Shown one piece after another: positions 1 to 11,706 of a DNA stretch of 64,000 nt (within the stretch, counting starts at the first letter, position 1; every line of letters starts with the position of its first letter). The notes beneath the pieces were generated by a model. That model was not told the origin of the DNA and made no database searches. It was given only the letters and a program-made list of their open reading frames with translations. Position numbers and translations under genes: made by a program. The stretch comes from Anaeromyces robustus (Eukaryota > Neocallimastigomycota > Neocallimastigomycetes > Neocallimastigales > Neocallimastigaceae): contig MCFG01000267.1 in assembly GCA_002104895.1 (NCBI GenBank), positions 1 to 64,000 of the forward strand, given 5' to 3'.

Positions 1-1724
1 ATACCTATTTCTGTATATTTTTTTTAGATGATTTTACAAATTATTCATTCATCAACTTTTCTTAATAAATTATTTATTAAAAATAATATATTACATTATA
101 TTATATTATATTAGTTTACATAAACAAAATGTATTAAAGATTTTTTAGGCATGATCATGAATTTTTATTATTTCATTTTACTTATTTCAACTTATAATAT
201 ATTCTATTATTAGCTTTTAATATATTTTATGCATATATTACAGTATAAATCAATATATAATTATTCATCCTTGGACAAATTGTGACATGTACAATTTACA
301 AATAAATAATTAGAATTTTAAAATTTAAAAAATAATAATAATAATAATGATAATTATAAATATAAATAAAAAATAATAAATAATATAAAAAAATAAAATA
401 GAAAAATAGAATTGTATAATAAAATGTATTGATAATATATTAATATATTGTTAAATTATACCAATAATAAATATTACAATAAATTGAAATAAATCCATTC
501 CATACTTATGGTCTATGGTTAAGTTGAAGGTATAAAGAACATGATTCAACCTTTTATTCAAAAAACAAAGAAAAAAATCATCATCATTTAAGTCCTTTTT
601 ATTATTATTATTTTAATTATTATTCTAGTTATTAGTATTATTATTACTCTTTTGACTAATTATATTAAATTTATTTAATTTATATTCTAATATATATTAA
701 ATATATATTATATTTTATTTAAAATTATTTATTTAATTATTAATTTAATTTATTTAATCAACATTAATATTTATTTATTTTTTTTTTGATAAGATAAAAA
801 AATAAATTTAAAACTATTATTTATTATGATGACATTATTAAAGATTTTTTAAAATTAAAAAAATTAAAATTAAAAATAGGATTAAATGCACAATATATTG
901 TAATATATATATACATATATTATTGAATATACATTCAAAGGTCATCATATTTTTTATCATTAAAAATAAAATTTAAAATATTTTAATACTGTTTTATTAA
1001 AAAAAATATATATTTATAATATATATATATTAATATATTATATAATAAAATATATATTCATTATTATTTTATATTAATTATTAATGATTTTATTTTTAAA
1101 TTTTTTAAAGTAAAAAAAACAAAAAATTATATATATAAAGATAATTTCATTTAAAATTTTCTTTCTTTTCTTTTTCTTTTTTTTTTTTTTTTATTTATCT
1201 TTTTTTATTTTATAAAATATTTTTGTATTTGAATTTGTCAGTTGGATAAAATATATTTTAAAAATAATTTAAAATATTTTGACATTTCCTTTTTTACAAA
1301 CAGAATAATAAATAAAATAAAAGATTTTATTTTATTATTATTAAATAAAAATTGAACAATATATTAGTATAATATGTTAACATTGTTATTATTAATAATG
1401 TTATAGTTATTCAAATTATTAATAAAAATAAGAAGAAAAAAAAGATATGAAATAGCATCTATTATTTTTTTTAATAAATATAAATAAAATAATAAATTAA
1501 TAATACAATAAAAATTTTTTTATTAAAAAAATTAATAAAAAAAAATTTATTCAAAAAAAATATATTATTTTATATTACTTAATAACAGTAATATTATTAA
1601 TAATAAATAATAAGAACGTTATAAAAATATATAATCAATATATACAAAAGAAAATAAAAAATTTTTTTTTATTTTTATCTCAGTCTATTTTTTTTTTTTT
1701 TTTTGGATATATAATAAATTGGAT
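1..1724. other. AT-rich intergenic region, no gene seen
   Basis: Very AT-rich sequence with many homopolymer runs and TAT/ATT tracts. I see no open frame with coding character, no tRNA and no clear mobile element. The last 100 bases before the ATG at 1725 include a T-run and would hold the leader of the GATA_AreA-domain gene. Confidence 0.6.
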
Positions 1725-4004
1725 ATGCCTGTACTATATCAACAACCCGTATTAACTTTAGCTCTTGATAGCTTTAAAGATACAACTATCGATGAAGGTG
1801 ATATTAGAAGGTAAATAAATCAATATTTAATAACCATTAAATATTAATATCTTATTTTATTGAATAAAATATTAATAATTATTAATAATTATTAATTAAT
1901 TTTATTAATAAAATATTTATATATTTAAAAGTAATGAATTATTATTTTATTTAGAGTTATTTAATGTAGTATTTTATTTTATTTTATTACTTTTATTTAT
2001 ATATTATAAATAATAATTTATTTTATTTAAAAATTTTTTTTCTTTAAAGATAGAAAAATATAAATAAAAAAAAATATTAATTTTATTGTATATTTTTAAA
2101 ATTTTATTAATAAAATATTTATATATTTAAAAGTAATGAATTATTATTTTATTTAGAGTTATTTAATGTAGTATTTTATTTTATTTTATTACTTTTATTT
2201 ATATATTATAAATAATAATTTATTTTATTTAAAAATTTTTTTTCTTTAAAGATAGAAAAATATAAATAAAAAAAAATATTAATTTTATTGTATATTTTTA
2301 AAATTTTATAGGATGTGGATATTGTTTACAAAATGTAAAGATGATATTAAAAATGGTTTTAGACTTGAAAATATTTCATGGAGAATATGGTATAAAAAGT
2401 ATCTAAATAACACTTCAGATTTATTCACCAATGAAAAGTTATATCAAAAATCTATTGTAAATAAAAATATGGTTAACTCTGTAGAATCAAATAATAGTTC
2501 AAATAGTTTCTCAAATATTGAACCAATAGAAGTTATAAAAAAATGTGCTTGCGGTGAACAATTAGCATCTTCTTGTTCATCATCTTTATCAACCCCTCAT
2601 AGTGAATATACTTGTTTTGATAGTAGTCATCATCAACCAAAATCAAATATTAATAATACCACATTTCTTAAAAATAATAAAAATAAATCTTTAAAACAAG
2701 AACAAGAACAAGAACAAGAACCAAAACAAAAAGAAGAACTAAAAGAAGAACCAAAACAAAAACAAGAAAATATTATAATACCGGAACAAAAACAAGAACA
2801 AAAGGAAATAAAAGAACAAGAAAAAGAACAAATAAAAGAACAAAATATAGAATCAAAAATATCAGAAAATAATGGAAATGAAAAAGAAAAAGAAGCAATA
2901 ATTGCTAATAATAAAAGTAAAAATAATAATACCCAAATAAATAACAATATACCAACATTAGAACAATTTTATCAACAACAATTATTACTTCTTCAACAAC
3001 TTTACATACAAAAACAACAACAATTACAATATCAAAAACAACAAATGAATGTAAATACTGAACAAATTTATCAACAACAAATCTACTTACAACAATGGTT
3101 TAATCAACAACAACAACAATTACTATCGAATTGTACTGTTTATTACAAAAGATATATACAACAATATATTGAAAAACAAAAAGAATCATTAAAAGACCAA
3201 CCAAAAGAAAAAGAAGAAAAAGAAGAAAAAGAAGTAGAGGAAGAAAATTATGATGAAGATGAAGATGATGATTATTTCTATTCTGATGAAGATGAAGATG
3301 ATGTTGATGATGATGATGAAGAAGATGATGATGATGAAGAATTTGATAATTTATTTGATAAAAATCATGTTAGAAATGAAAAAATAAATAAAAATGATGA
3401 CTTATTTAGGAAAGTTTCTGCCCCTTCATTAAAGAATAAATTATTATCTAGACCATCATTATTAAGTGCCATGATCAAAGAAAATAATTACAATGAATAT
3501 AAAAAAACTGTTGAAATTATTCAAAAATATCAAGAAGATGATCAAAAAGATTCTAATAATATTTATAGTATAAAAGATTATAATCATAATTGTATCAATT
3601 CTTTAAATAAAAATACTCGTAGAAAGAGAGCTCCTAGTTTTGAAGATATAAAAAATGCTCAACAAAATTATAAAAAATTAATTGAAATGCATCCTCTTTA
3701 TGATGATTCTAATAATCAACAACAAGAAACATCTTCAAATATTGATGTTGAAGAATATTATGAAAAAAATAATAATGCTCTTAATACTACTACTAATTCT
3801 GTTACTAATCATAGTTTATCCACTTTGAATAGTCAAGATAGTCATTGCACTGCTTATTCCAATCATTGTCATAATACTGTTTTTGGTAGTAATAAAACAA
3901 CTAATTCTACAAGAAGTGCCAAAAGTCAAATTGGTAATAGAGCTTCAACAAATAATAGTGTGAATTTATATATGAGTAAAAGAAGAGTAATTTATTCAAA
4001 TTAA
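1725..4004 (+). CDS. GATA_AreA (DUF1752-type) domain protein, putative nutrient-signalling regulator
   Basis: Two exons, 1725-1810 and 2312-4004, joined across a GT-AG intron (1811-2311) that splits Arg29 (AG/G); 592 residues. Residues about 13-55 carry the signature of the fungal GATA_AreA domain: a W-x-L-F-T-K core, then NGFRLENISWRIW. That domain is known from AreA-type nitrogen regulators and relatives such as Mks1. No GATA zinc finger follows, so this is not a full AreA factor. The middle is Glu/Gln/Lys-rich (about residues 155-330), then a long Asp/Glu tract (nt 3235-3350). Further on is a RPSLLSAMI segment resembling short Ser/Leu motifs in this family, and the C-terminus is Ser/Thr/Asn-rich. 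Start chosen because exon 1 supplies the conserved acidic lead-in to the domain. Domain call is confident; the role in nitrogen or TOR-type signalling is inference. Confidence 0.82.
1898..2301. repeat. Perfect 202-bp tandem duplication inside an intron
   Basis: Bases 1898-2099 and 2100-2301 read identically by eye over their whole length. The array lies in the only intron of the GATA_AreA-domain gene and stops about 10 bases before its 3' splice site. Identity in such AT-rich neutral DNA points to a very recent duplication, or to an assembly artefact. Confidence 0.85.
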
Positions 4005-6189
4005 GGATGAAATAAAAGTTAAAATAAGGAGGGAATATTCTTTTTTATATTATTTTTTTTTTTTAACAATATTTTAAAATATATAATATTAGCAAGCATA
4101 AAAGTAATATAAAAAAATAAATAAATAAATAAATAATAATAAAAAAAAGAATAAAACAAAAAATAAAAAAAAAAAAAAACAACAAAAAACAAAAAAGCAA
4201 AAAAAAAACAAAAAAGCAAAAAAGCAAAAAAAACATAAAAAAAAAAAAAAAAAACATTAAAAAAAAAAAGCAAAAACAAAAAACAAAAACAAAAAGTAAT
4301 AGCAAAAATAAAAACAAAAGCAAAAACATAAAAAGAAAAAAAATACAAAAAACACATAAAACAAAATGAAAAAAAAAAAAAAAAATACAAAATATTACCA
4401 TTAAAATTTAAAGTTAAAAGTCATTTAAAAAAACAAAATTTTTCATTAGTATATAAAATGCGATAACAGAACAAAAAGCAAAATCAAAAAATTTTTTTAT
4501 TCCATATACTTATTATATACCTCGTCATTCATTTTTAACAAATACATTAAAAAGACATAAATATTAATATAACATCTATATATCATAACATATATTATTC
4601 TTAACATATAATTTATCATTATTACTTTATATATATCCTACTATCATATTTTATAATATACTGGTTTTATTGGATTATTGGATTTATTTTATTTTCTATT
4701 TTTTATCTTTATGAATGAAACTGGAAATATATAAATATTTTTTTTTGTACTATTTTTTTAAATATATTATTATTATACTTTTATATTTTTATTTTTTTTT
4801 ATTTTGTTTTCTTTTATTATAATAATAAAAGAAAACTAAAATAAAAAATGTATACCAAAAATTTTACGAAATATTATTTATAAATAATATCTATATAAAA
4901 ATTATAAACAAGATAATATTATAAAAAATATTTTATTTTTTATGATATTATTTTTATTAAATATATATATATAATAATTATAAAAAAAATATTAAATAAA
5001 TAAAAAATATAAAATAAAATAATAAATTATATAAAAATAAATAATTATATATAAATTAGTATATTAATTAATAAATACAAGAGTATTATATATAGTATCT
5101 ATATAAATATTAACAACAAAGAAATTATATAAATAATATTTATATAAAATATAGATATATACTTTTTAAAAAAAATAAATTAAAAAGATATATGTTTATA
5201 ATATATAAATATTAGATTTTATATAAATAAAAATATATAATAATAAACGTTAAAATATATAGTAATAATTAGTATATAAAGTATTTTATATATATATAAA
5301 CTTCTGTAAATAACATTTTTAACAATAGTATAAAAAATTATAAAAAAAAATTTTTTTATAATTTTTTTTTTTTAATTGTGCATATAGATTAAAAAAAAAA
5401 AAACAAAAAAAAAAAAAAAAAAAAAAGTAGACAACTATGTAATAGAAACAATATTGAATTATTAAATTTATTATAATTCTTTAACAAAAGAAAATGAAAT
5501 ATCAAAGTACAATAAATCTACTTTATAAAATTAAAACAAACAAAAAAAGGAAACAACTTGACATATCTAAAATATTAACTTAAGTAAAAAAAAAAAAAAA
5601 AAATACAAAATATTTGAAACTAAAAAATAAACCAAAAATAAATAAAATAAAAGAAAAAAAGTAACTAAAAAAAAAAAAGATATTAAAAGAAACAGTTTAT
5701 ATATTTTTTTTATAATTTTTTTATAGTTTTATTCTTTTATTAGTCTAAAAAAGTTTAGTTTGTTTATTATATTACATTACTATTATTATATAAATTATTA
5801 TTACTGTTCTTTATTGATGGCTATAAGATAGTAAGAAAAGTTAATGATCAAATCAGATTTTACTACAAAAACATAAAAAAGTATTCTATTTATAGAAATA
5901 TATAATAAAATTCTACTACCTTAAAATGAAAAAGGAAATGCATATAATTTTTTTTTAAAAAAAAAAAAAATTATCTATAAAAATTAAATTATATTTTCTA
6001 AGAAAAAAAAGAAATTCTACTACTTATAAATTTTTATTTTAAATTAAGATCTATAAATTTTTTTTTTTTTTAAAGAAAATTCAATAAGAAAAATTTGAAA
6101 TTGAACATTATATTATTAATTCTAAATATGCATATTTAAAATTAATTATATGAAAAAAATTTTTTTAATAGATAATACATTATTATTAT
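4005..6189. other. AT-rich intergenic region with A-rich low-complexity tract
   Basis: No gene seen. Bases 4110-4400 are almost only A with single C, G and T, which creates meaningless Phe-rich frames on the minus strand. The rest is poly(A), poly(T) and TA-rich sequence. The block just after the stop at 4004 is probably 3' UTR of the upstream gene. Confidence 0.6.
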
Positions 6190-6382
6190 TTTAATTCTAT
6201 ATGTAGAATTATGGGCTAGTATGGATTTATTGTTTTTACATATTATTATACTACTTTTTTTATTATGTTTTTTTTTTTTTTTTTTTTATGATTCATGTAT
6301 ATTAATATTTAAACTCAATAAAGATGATGTACGAATTATGTGCTATAATAATAATAATGATAATAAAAAAAAAAAAAAAAAA
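6190..6382 (+). mobile_element. Short 5'-truncated LINE copy (3' UTR and A tail only)
   Basis: The stretch matches the 3' end of the LINE at 27186-29079. Both have an ATTCTATAT-TAGAATTA lead, then a TATGGATTTATTGTTTTTA block, a TATGATTCATGTAT block, and an AATAAAG just before GATGTACGAATTATGTGCTAT. A TAA-rich A tail follows (6365-6382). It lacks all coding sequence and about 70 bases of the 3' UTR seen in the other copy. This is the usual result of aborted target-primed reverse transcription. Point differences make it older than the 27-kb copy. Confidence 0.8.
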
Positions 6383-7153
6383 CATTATTATTTTATTATA
6401 TTTTAACATTTAAATAATATGTTCTTTAAATTTCTTCACTACATTGTATTATAGAAATTTTTATTAGTCAAGTAAAATATATTATTATTTAAACCTTTTT
6501 TTGTATAATTATTATATTTTTTCATTTAAATATAATATTACTAACACTAATGTAATATTAGTCTTTATTTTATTATCATTATATTTTATCATTTAGATGA
6601 ATTATTAAAATTATTATTATACTTTATCATTTAGATGAATCACTAAAGTTTCTTTATTTTATTATTTCGATAAAACTATATTTATATATTAAATTGTATT
6701 ATTAATTGTAAATTTGCTATTAAATAATGAAACTATCTTTTAAAATACAATAAATAAAAAATGTTTTTTATTACTTTTATTTATAGTATATTTCATGTAT
6801 TATTAGATATTATATTCTTTACTTATATGTAATCTATATTTCACATGTATGCTACTTTTAAATAAATTATTTTAAATAAAGATTAATACTAGTCTAAAAA
6901 AATAAAATAAATATATATATAGAATAAGAAACATATAATATCTAATTCTCTATAAAATAGAGTTGTATGTTTATATGACTATAAATATAGACATACAATA
7001 AGTTAATAATATTTATATATTCATTAATTTTAATAATCTAAATTAGTCTCGATACGCGAAGATAACTTTTTTCTATTACTAAATTATATATATATATAAT
7101 TTTAGTAATATACGCATAATAGATAAAACAAACGTAATAAAAGTTCAGATATA

Positions 7154-7171
7154 TAATAATAATAATAATAA

Positions 7172-7202
<31 letters not shown>

Positions 7203-7203
7203 A
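7154..7203. repeat. Compound (AAT)n-(AAG)n microsatellite
   Basis: About seven AAT units pass directly into ten AAG units. It is non-coding and stands out because G is rare in this intergenic region. Confidence 0.9.
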
Positions 7204-7389
7204 CAGATATAATAATAAGAATTTAGATGTTAATGTTTTACTATAATACACGTGTAAACTACATGTATTAGTACCAAAAAAAAAAAATATTACACCTGAT
7301 TATTATAGTACTTTTGCTAATTAGCTGTATGTCCTAGAAATAAAATTAGTTATAATATCTATTATAAAAATTTAAAAACATATATATAT

Positions 7390-7435
7390 ATGTGAGCATT
7401 CCTACATATATATATATATGTAGGAATGCTCACAT
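7390..7435. repeat. 46-bp perfect palindrome
   Basis: Bases 7390-7412 are the exact reverse complement of 7413-7435. The outer halves contain GTGAGCATTCCTAC and its complement, so this is not merely a TA repeat; only the centre is (TA)n. It could extrude as a cruciform or fold as an RNA hairpin. It could also be the remnant of a foldback element. No gene is close. Confidence 0.92.
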
Positions 7436-9663
7436 CATAAACATGATTATTCGTAAAGATTTTTTTTTTTTTTCAAATTTTGGTTTCATCAAATGAAAGA
7501 TATATATTTATTTCTTGGTGGCAATATATTTAAAGATTGCTACTAATAAATAATTCACAAATGGAACTTCGCTATATTGATTTTAGAGAGCTAGTGGTAA
7601 AGGATTCCATATTTGATATAAGGATGGAGAACTTTTACATTCATTCGAAATTCGATTTTATTTAACGACTGAAAAAAAAAAAAAAAATTATATAAATTTA
7701 AGAGTAGTCCATTAGGTTATTGAAAAGGATAATAATAATATTTATTATTTTAAATACAGTGTGATTTATGAAATTTCCAATGGGGGAAATAAAAATCTAA
7801 ATATGAAATTGAATCCAATTGGTTATTTTGAAATTAAAGAAAATATATTTAAAATGGTTTAATAAAGAGGATTATAACTAAAATTATGAAATAATTTACT
7901 ATAATTTCAATTTAATTGTATTAAGTTTATTTAATGGGCATTTTTAAATATTAAATAAACTGAAACTTGTCTAATTATTCACTCATTATATTTATTATAT
8001 ATATATTATAAAATAGAAGTAATAAACAAACAAGCGAATAGTATTAATTATTATAACAAAAATAGTTCTCATTAATTTTTTATATATTTATATTTTATTA
8101 ACTTTTGTTAAGTAAAACTAATAATTAATAATTAATCATTAATTTTTATTTTTTATTTTTTATTTTTTATTTTATGTAAAAAAAAGAATAAGGGTTTAAA
8201 TTAAATGTAAATGTTGACCAAAAAAATGTACAAAAAATTACAATACTTTATTATTATTAAAATAAAGATAAGCTTGTTTAATTTTAATATATATATATAT
8301 ATATATATAAATTTTTTTCTTTTTCAATTTTGTTCTAACTATTCAGAAAATTTTTTTAATTTGTTTTATTAATAATTTAACTTTTTTATAATTTTTTATA
8401 TGAAAATTTTATTAATATATATAATGAACTTTTTTTTTTTTTCCTTTTTTTTTCTTTTTTTTTATTTTTAAAATGAAAAAGAAATATGAAATGTAATGTA
8501 GACCAATGTTGACCAAATGAGTAATATATAACAAATAAAAACAATATGAATAAATATTAAAATAATGATGAATTTGTATAACTGAATATGGTGAAAATAT
8601 TTAAACTCAACCTTATAATACTAATGAATAAATAAACATTTTTTTTATAGTTATTTATATGCGAATATTTAAATATATACTTACAAATAATAATAAATAG
8701 TATTTTTTTCTTTATGATAAATATAAAAAAATATTTATTTAATATTATTAATATTAATAGTGTAATAATAAAGTATTATTATAATTATTTTCATTTTATA
8801 ATAAATATAATATATAATATATTTTTTTATACATGAATAATCTTTTATTTTTATATATAATTATAATTAATTACAATAAAAATATATATTATTTATTTAT
8901 GATATATTTGAAAATATTATAATATTATAATTTTTATTTTACTAATTCTAATAAATACAAATATTTACATTAAAACTATTTGAAAATATTTTAAAACATA
9001 TATAAAGAATAAAAATAAAAAAAAAAAGATAGATTAATTAAAGCCAAGCTTTTTTATATTTTTTTTAAAATATAAAAAATATAGAACGTTTAGAAAAATG
9101 TAATTTTTATTTTTTTATAGCAGTTATAATAAATAAATTAATTTTATTAATTTAAATATTATATCAAATAAACAAATTGTTTATATATGTTTTTTATTTC
9201 TATCATTATCATCATTATTAATAGTTATTAGTATTTATATTTAATAATAGTAATAATGTAACAATATTATAATTAGAGTCAATGCTTAGCAAATAATATA
9301 TTAAAATAAAAATGTTATTTAAAATAATAATAATAAACTAAAAAAAACAATTTTGTAATAAATATTTGTGATATTGATATCAATAGATACTATATATTCA
9401 ATTTTATTAATTTAATTATTAAAAAAAAATAAAATAAATAATAATTATAATTAATTATCTTTTTTTAATATAAAATATAAAGATTATTATAATATCAAAA
9501 TGGGGAAAATAAAGTGTATTGTATTATTATATTATGTTATAAACGGCGGGTTTTTTTAGAAATGAAAATTTAAAAAATGTTTAAAAGTTAATAAATAGTT
9601 TTTGTAAATTAAACAAAATAAAACATATTTAATAATAAATAAAATTAATTATTATGATTAGTT

Positions 9664-9840
9664 TTGATAATTACATGTCATAATATGTATGATATTAAAT
9701 CATGAAAAAAAAGTATAATAAATAAAGTTAAATTAATATGCGTTTTTAATTTAAATAAAGCATATTAATTTAACTGAAAAAAAGTTTAATAATTATAAGA
9801 AATTAACATACCAAGAATTACACAAGAAAAAAAATTACTA
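9664..9840 (+). promoter_or_regulatory. Conserved palindromic upstream element, distal copy of block 1
   Basis: Contains a small inverted repeat (ATGTCATA 9675-9682 with TATGATAT 9688-9695) and a larger one. The larger has GTTAAATTAATATGC (9727-9741) pairing perfectly with GCATATTAATTTAAC (9760-9774) across an 18-base loop. Followed by a conserved AGTTTAATAATTATAA and a TTACACAAGAAAAAA block. The same series recurs at 21992-22190. It lies about 2 kb before the PQM gene. Whether it acts as DNA or as RNA is unknown. Confidence 0.6.
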
Positions 9841-10883
9841 ACATTAAAATACTTTTTTATTTTGTAATTAAAGTTTATCATATATTAATAAAAATTATAA
9901 CAATATTAAAAAAATATTGTAACCTTTTTTTTTAATAATTATAATTTTATATGTATATATATATATAATTTTTTTTTTTACTTTTTTATTATTTACTATT
10001 TATTTTTGTTATATAATATTGTTATTGGGTAATTAATTTTAACTTATTGAATTACATAATTATTAGTATTTTATAATTACATAATATATTATTAATAGAA
10101 AGGTAATATATATGAAAAATGTATATAAATCATTTATAAAATTTGTGATGTAAATATATTTATTATTAAAAATAATAATTATTAAAACAAAAATAATAAT
10201 TATTAAAACAAAAATAATAATTATTAAAACAAAAACTTAACTGTATCAACTGTATCATGAAAATACATATTTCTATAATATAAAAACATAAATAATAAAA
10301 AAAATGATTATAATTAAATAATTAATTAATAATAAATACAATATTATTACTGATAATTATAATAATGTATAATGTTATAACAATAAATTATAGTATTAAT
10401 AATTAGAAATCTTAATATTATTAATAAATATCAATAATTAAAATAATGCATTATTTTTAAAAAAAAATAAAAAATGGTAAAAAAAAAAGAATATATTCCC
10501 AAAACATTATATATTTAATATTAAATTTAAAACATATTAATTATTTTTATGTAATTTTATATCATTATTTCCATAATTATTATCTATTTATTTTTTTTTA
10601 TTACAATTTCAATTTCTATTATTATTATTATTATTATTATTTTTTATTTTTATTGTAATATTTTTAATTAATAAAATTTTTTATATAGATTTTACATATA
10701 AAATAATTTAAAAGATGAATAATCAATTATACAATATTACTAAATTTAGTAATTATGTATTAATAATATTAAATTTAATTTATAATTTGTAAAAAATAAA
10801 ATTTTAAAAAAAATTTTTTATTATACTATAATAAATTTAAAAAAAAAAAAATTTTTTTAAAATAAAAATTTTTTAAAAAAAAA

Positions 10884-10995
10884 ATTATGATAACTTCATG
10901 TCATTATATTAAAACATGTTAACTTTTATAATAAATAAAATTAAATTATATGAATAATTAATTTATTTTTTATCATATCAATATATTAAACAAAA
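10884..10995 (+). promoter_or_regulatory. Conserved palindromic upstream element, proximal copy of block 1
   Basis: Starts with ATGATAACTTCATGTCATTA and continues with AAAACATGT and a TTTATAATAAATAAA stretch, as in the other three copies. The inverted repeat after it is degenerate here. The positional equivalent in block 2 is 23423-23535. It lies about 0.8 kb before the PQM gene. Confidence 0.5.
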
Positions 10996-11371
10996 TAATT
11001 TTATATAATTTTATACATTTTATATTTTTTTTCATTAAATGAATCATAAACTAAATATAATTATTAATCTTTAAATCAATTATAATATCAAAAAAATTTG
11101 TTCTATTATACTATATAACTATATATAAATAAATTAAATTTTAATTATTTAAACCAATAATATAATTGATGAAAAGTTATTTTTTGTATCTATTTTATTT
11201 TTATTACTATCTTTTTTTTATACTATTGTTTTTGTTATTTTGTTATTGTTATTAAATATTATTTTTTATACATTATTTATTATGTTCTATGATAATATTA
11301 TGGTAATATTAATATCATATTTTTTTTTCAAATTTTTACTTTTTTAATTATTAAAGTTTTTTCAAAAAAAA

Positions 11372-11379
11372 TATAAATA
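11372..11379 (+). promoter_or_regulatory. TATA box of the PQM-repeat protein gene
   Basis: TATAAATA stands 335 bases before the ATG at 11707. The same box occurs 331 bases before the ATG of the paralogue at 24477, in matching context (an A-run before it; AAG, then a T-run after it). The region from here to the ATG is conserved between paralogues, including an identical ATTCCTAGTGAATTAATTGT. This suggests a long 5' leader of about 300 bases. Confidence 0.6.
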
Positions 11380-11706
11380 AGACTCTTTTTTTCATTTGAA
11401 ATTTTTAAATTCAATTTAATTTTCAACTTCTAAATTTGTAAATAATAAATAAAATATTTATTAAAAAGTTGATATAAAAGTAATAATAATACTTTTCTTT
11501 TTAATAATATTAATATTTAATATAAGCTTCTTTTTTTTATTAAAATAATAATAATAAAAAAAAACAAAAAATTCCTAGTGAATTAATTGTATATATATAA
11601 TATTAATAACGAACAAAACAAAAAATAATAAATTTTAAAAATATTTTATTTATTTTTAAAGCCAACTTAAAAAAACCAAAGGAACAAAAAAAAAAAAATA
11701 TTTAAA

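Larger units (their letters stand above)
6383..8199. other. AT-rich intergenic region with scattered non-AT islands
   Basis: No confident gene. Holds two short near-repeats containing TATCATTTAGATGAAT (6580-6650), an (AAT)n-(AAG)n microsatellite (7154-7203), a 46-bp palindrome (7390-7435) and a slightly more GC-rich stretch at 7460-7860. That last stretch contains a 34-codon open frame (7561-7665) and may be a decayed coding relic; I cannot identify it. Confidence 0.5.

Noticed and set aside
4019-4401. Phe-rich minus-strand frames
   Set aside because: Translation of an A-rich low-complexity tract, not coding.
8553-8584. C-box-like ATGATGA followed by CTGA
   Set aside because: The spacing of about ten bases is too short for a box C/D RNA and no terminal stem is present.
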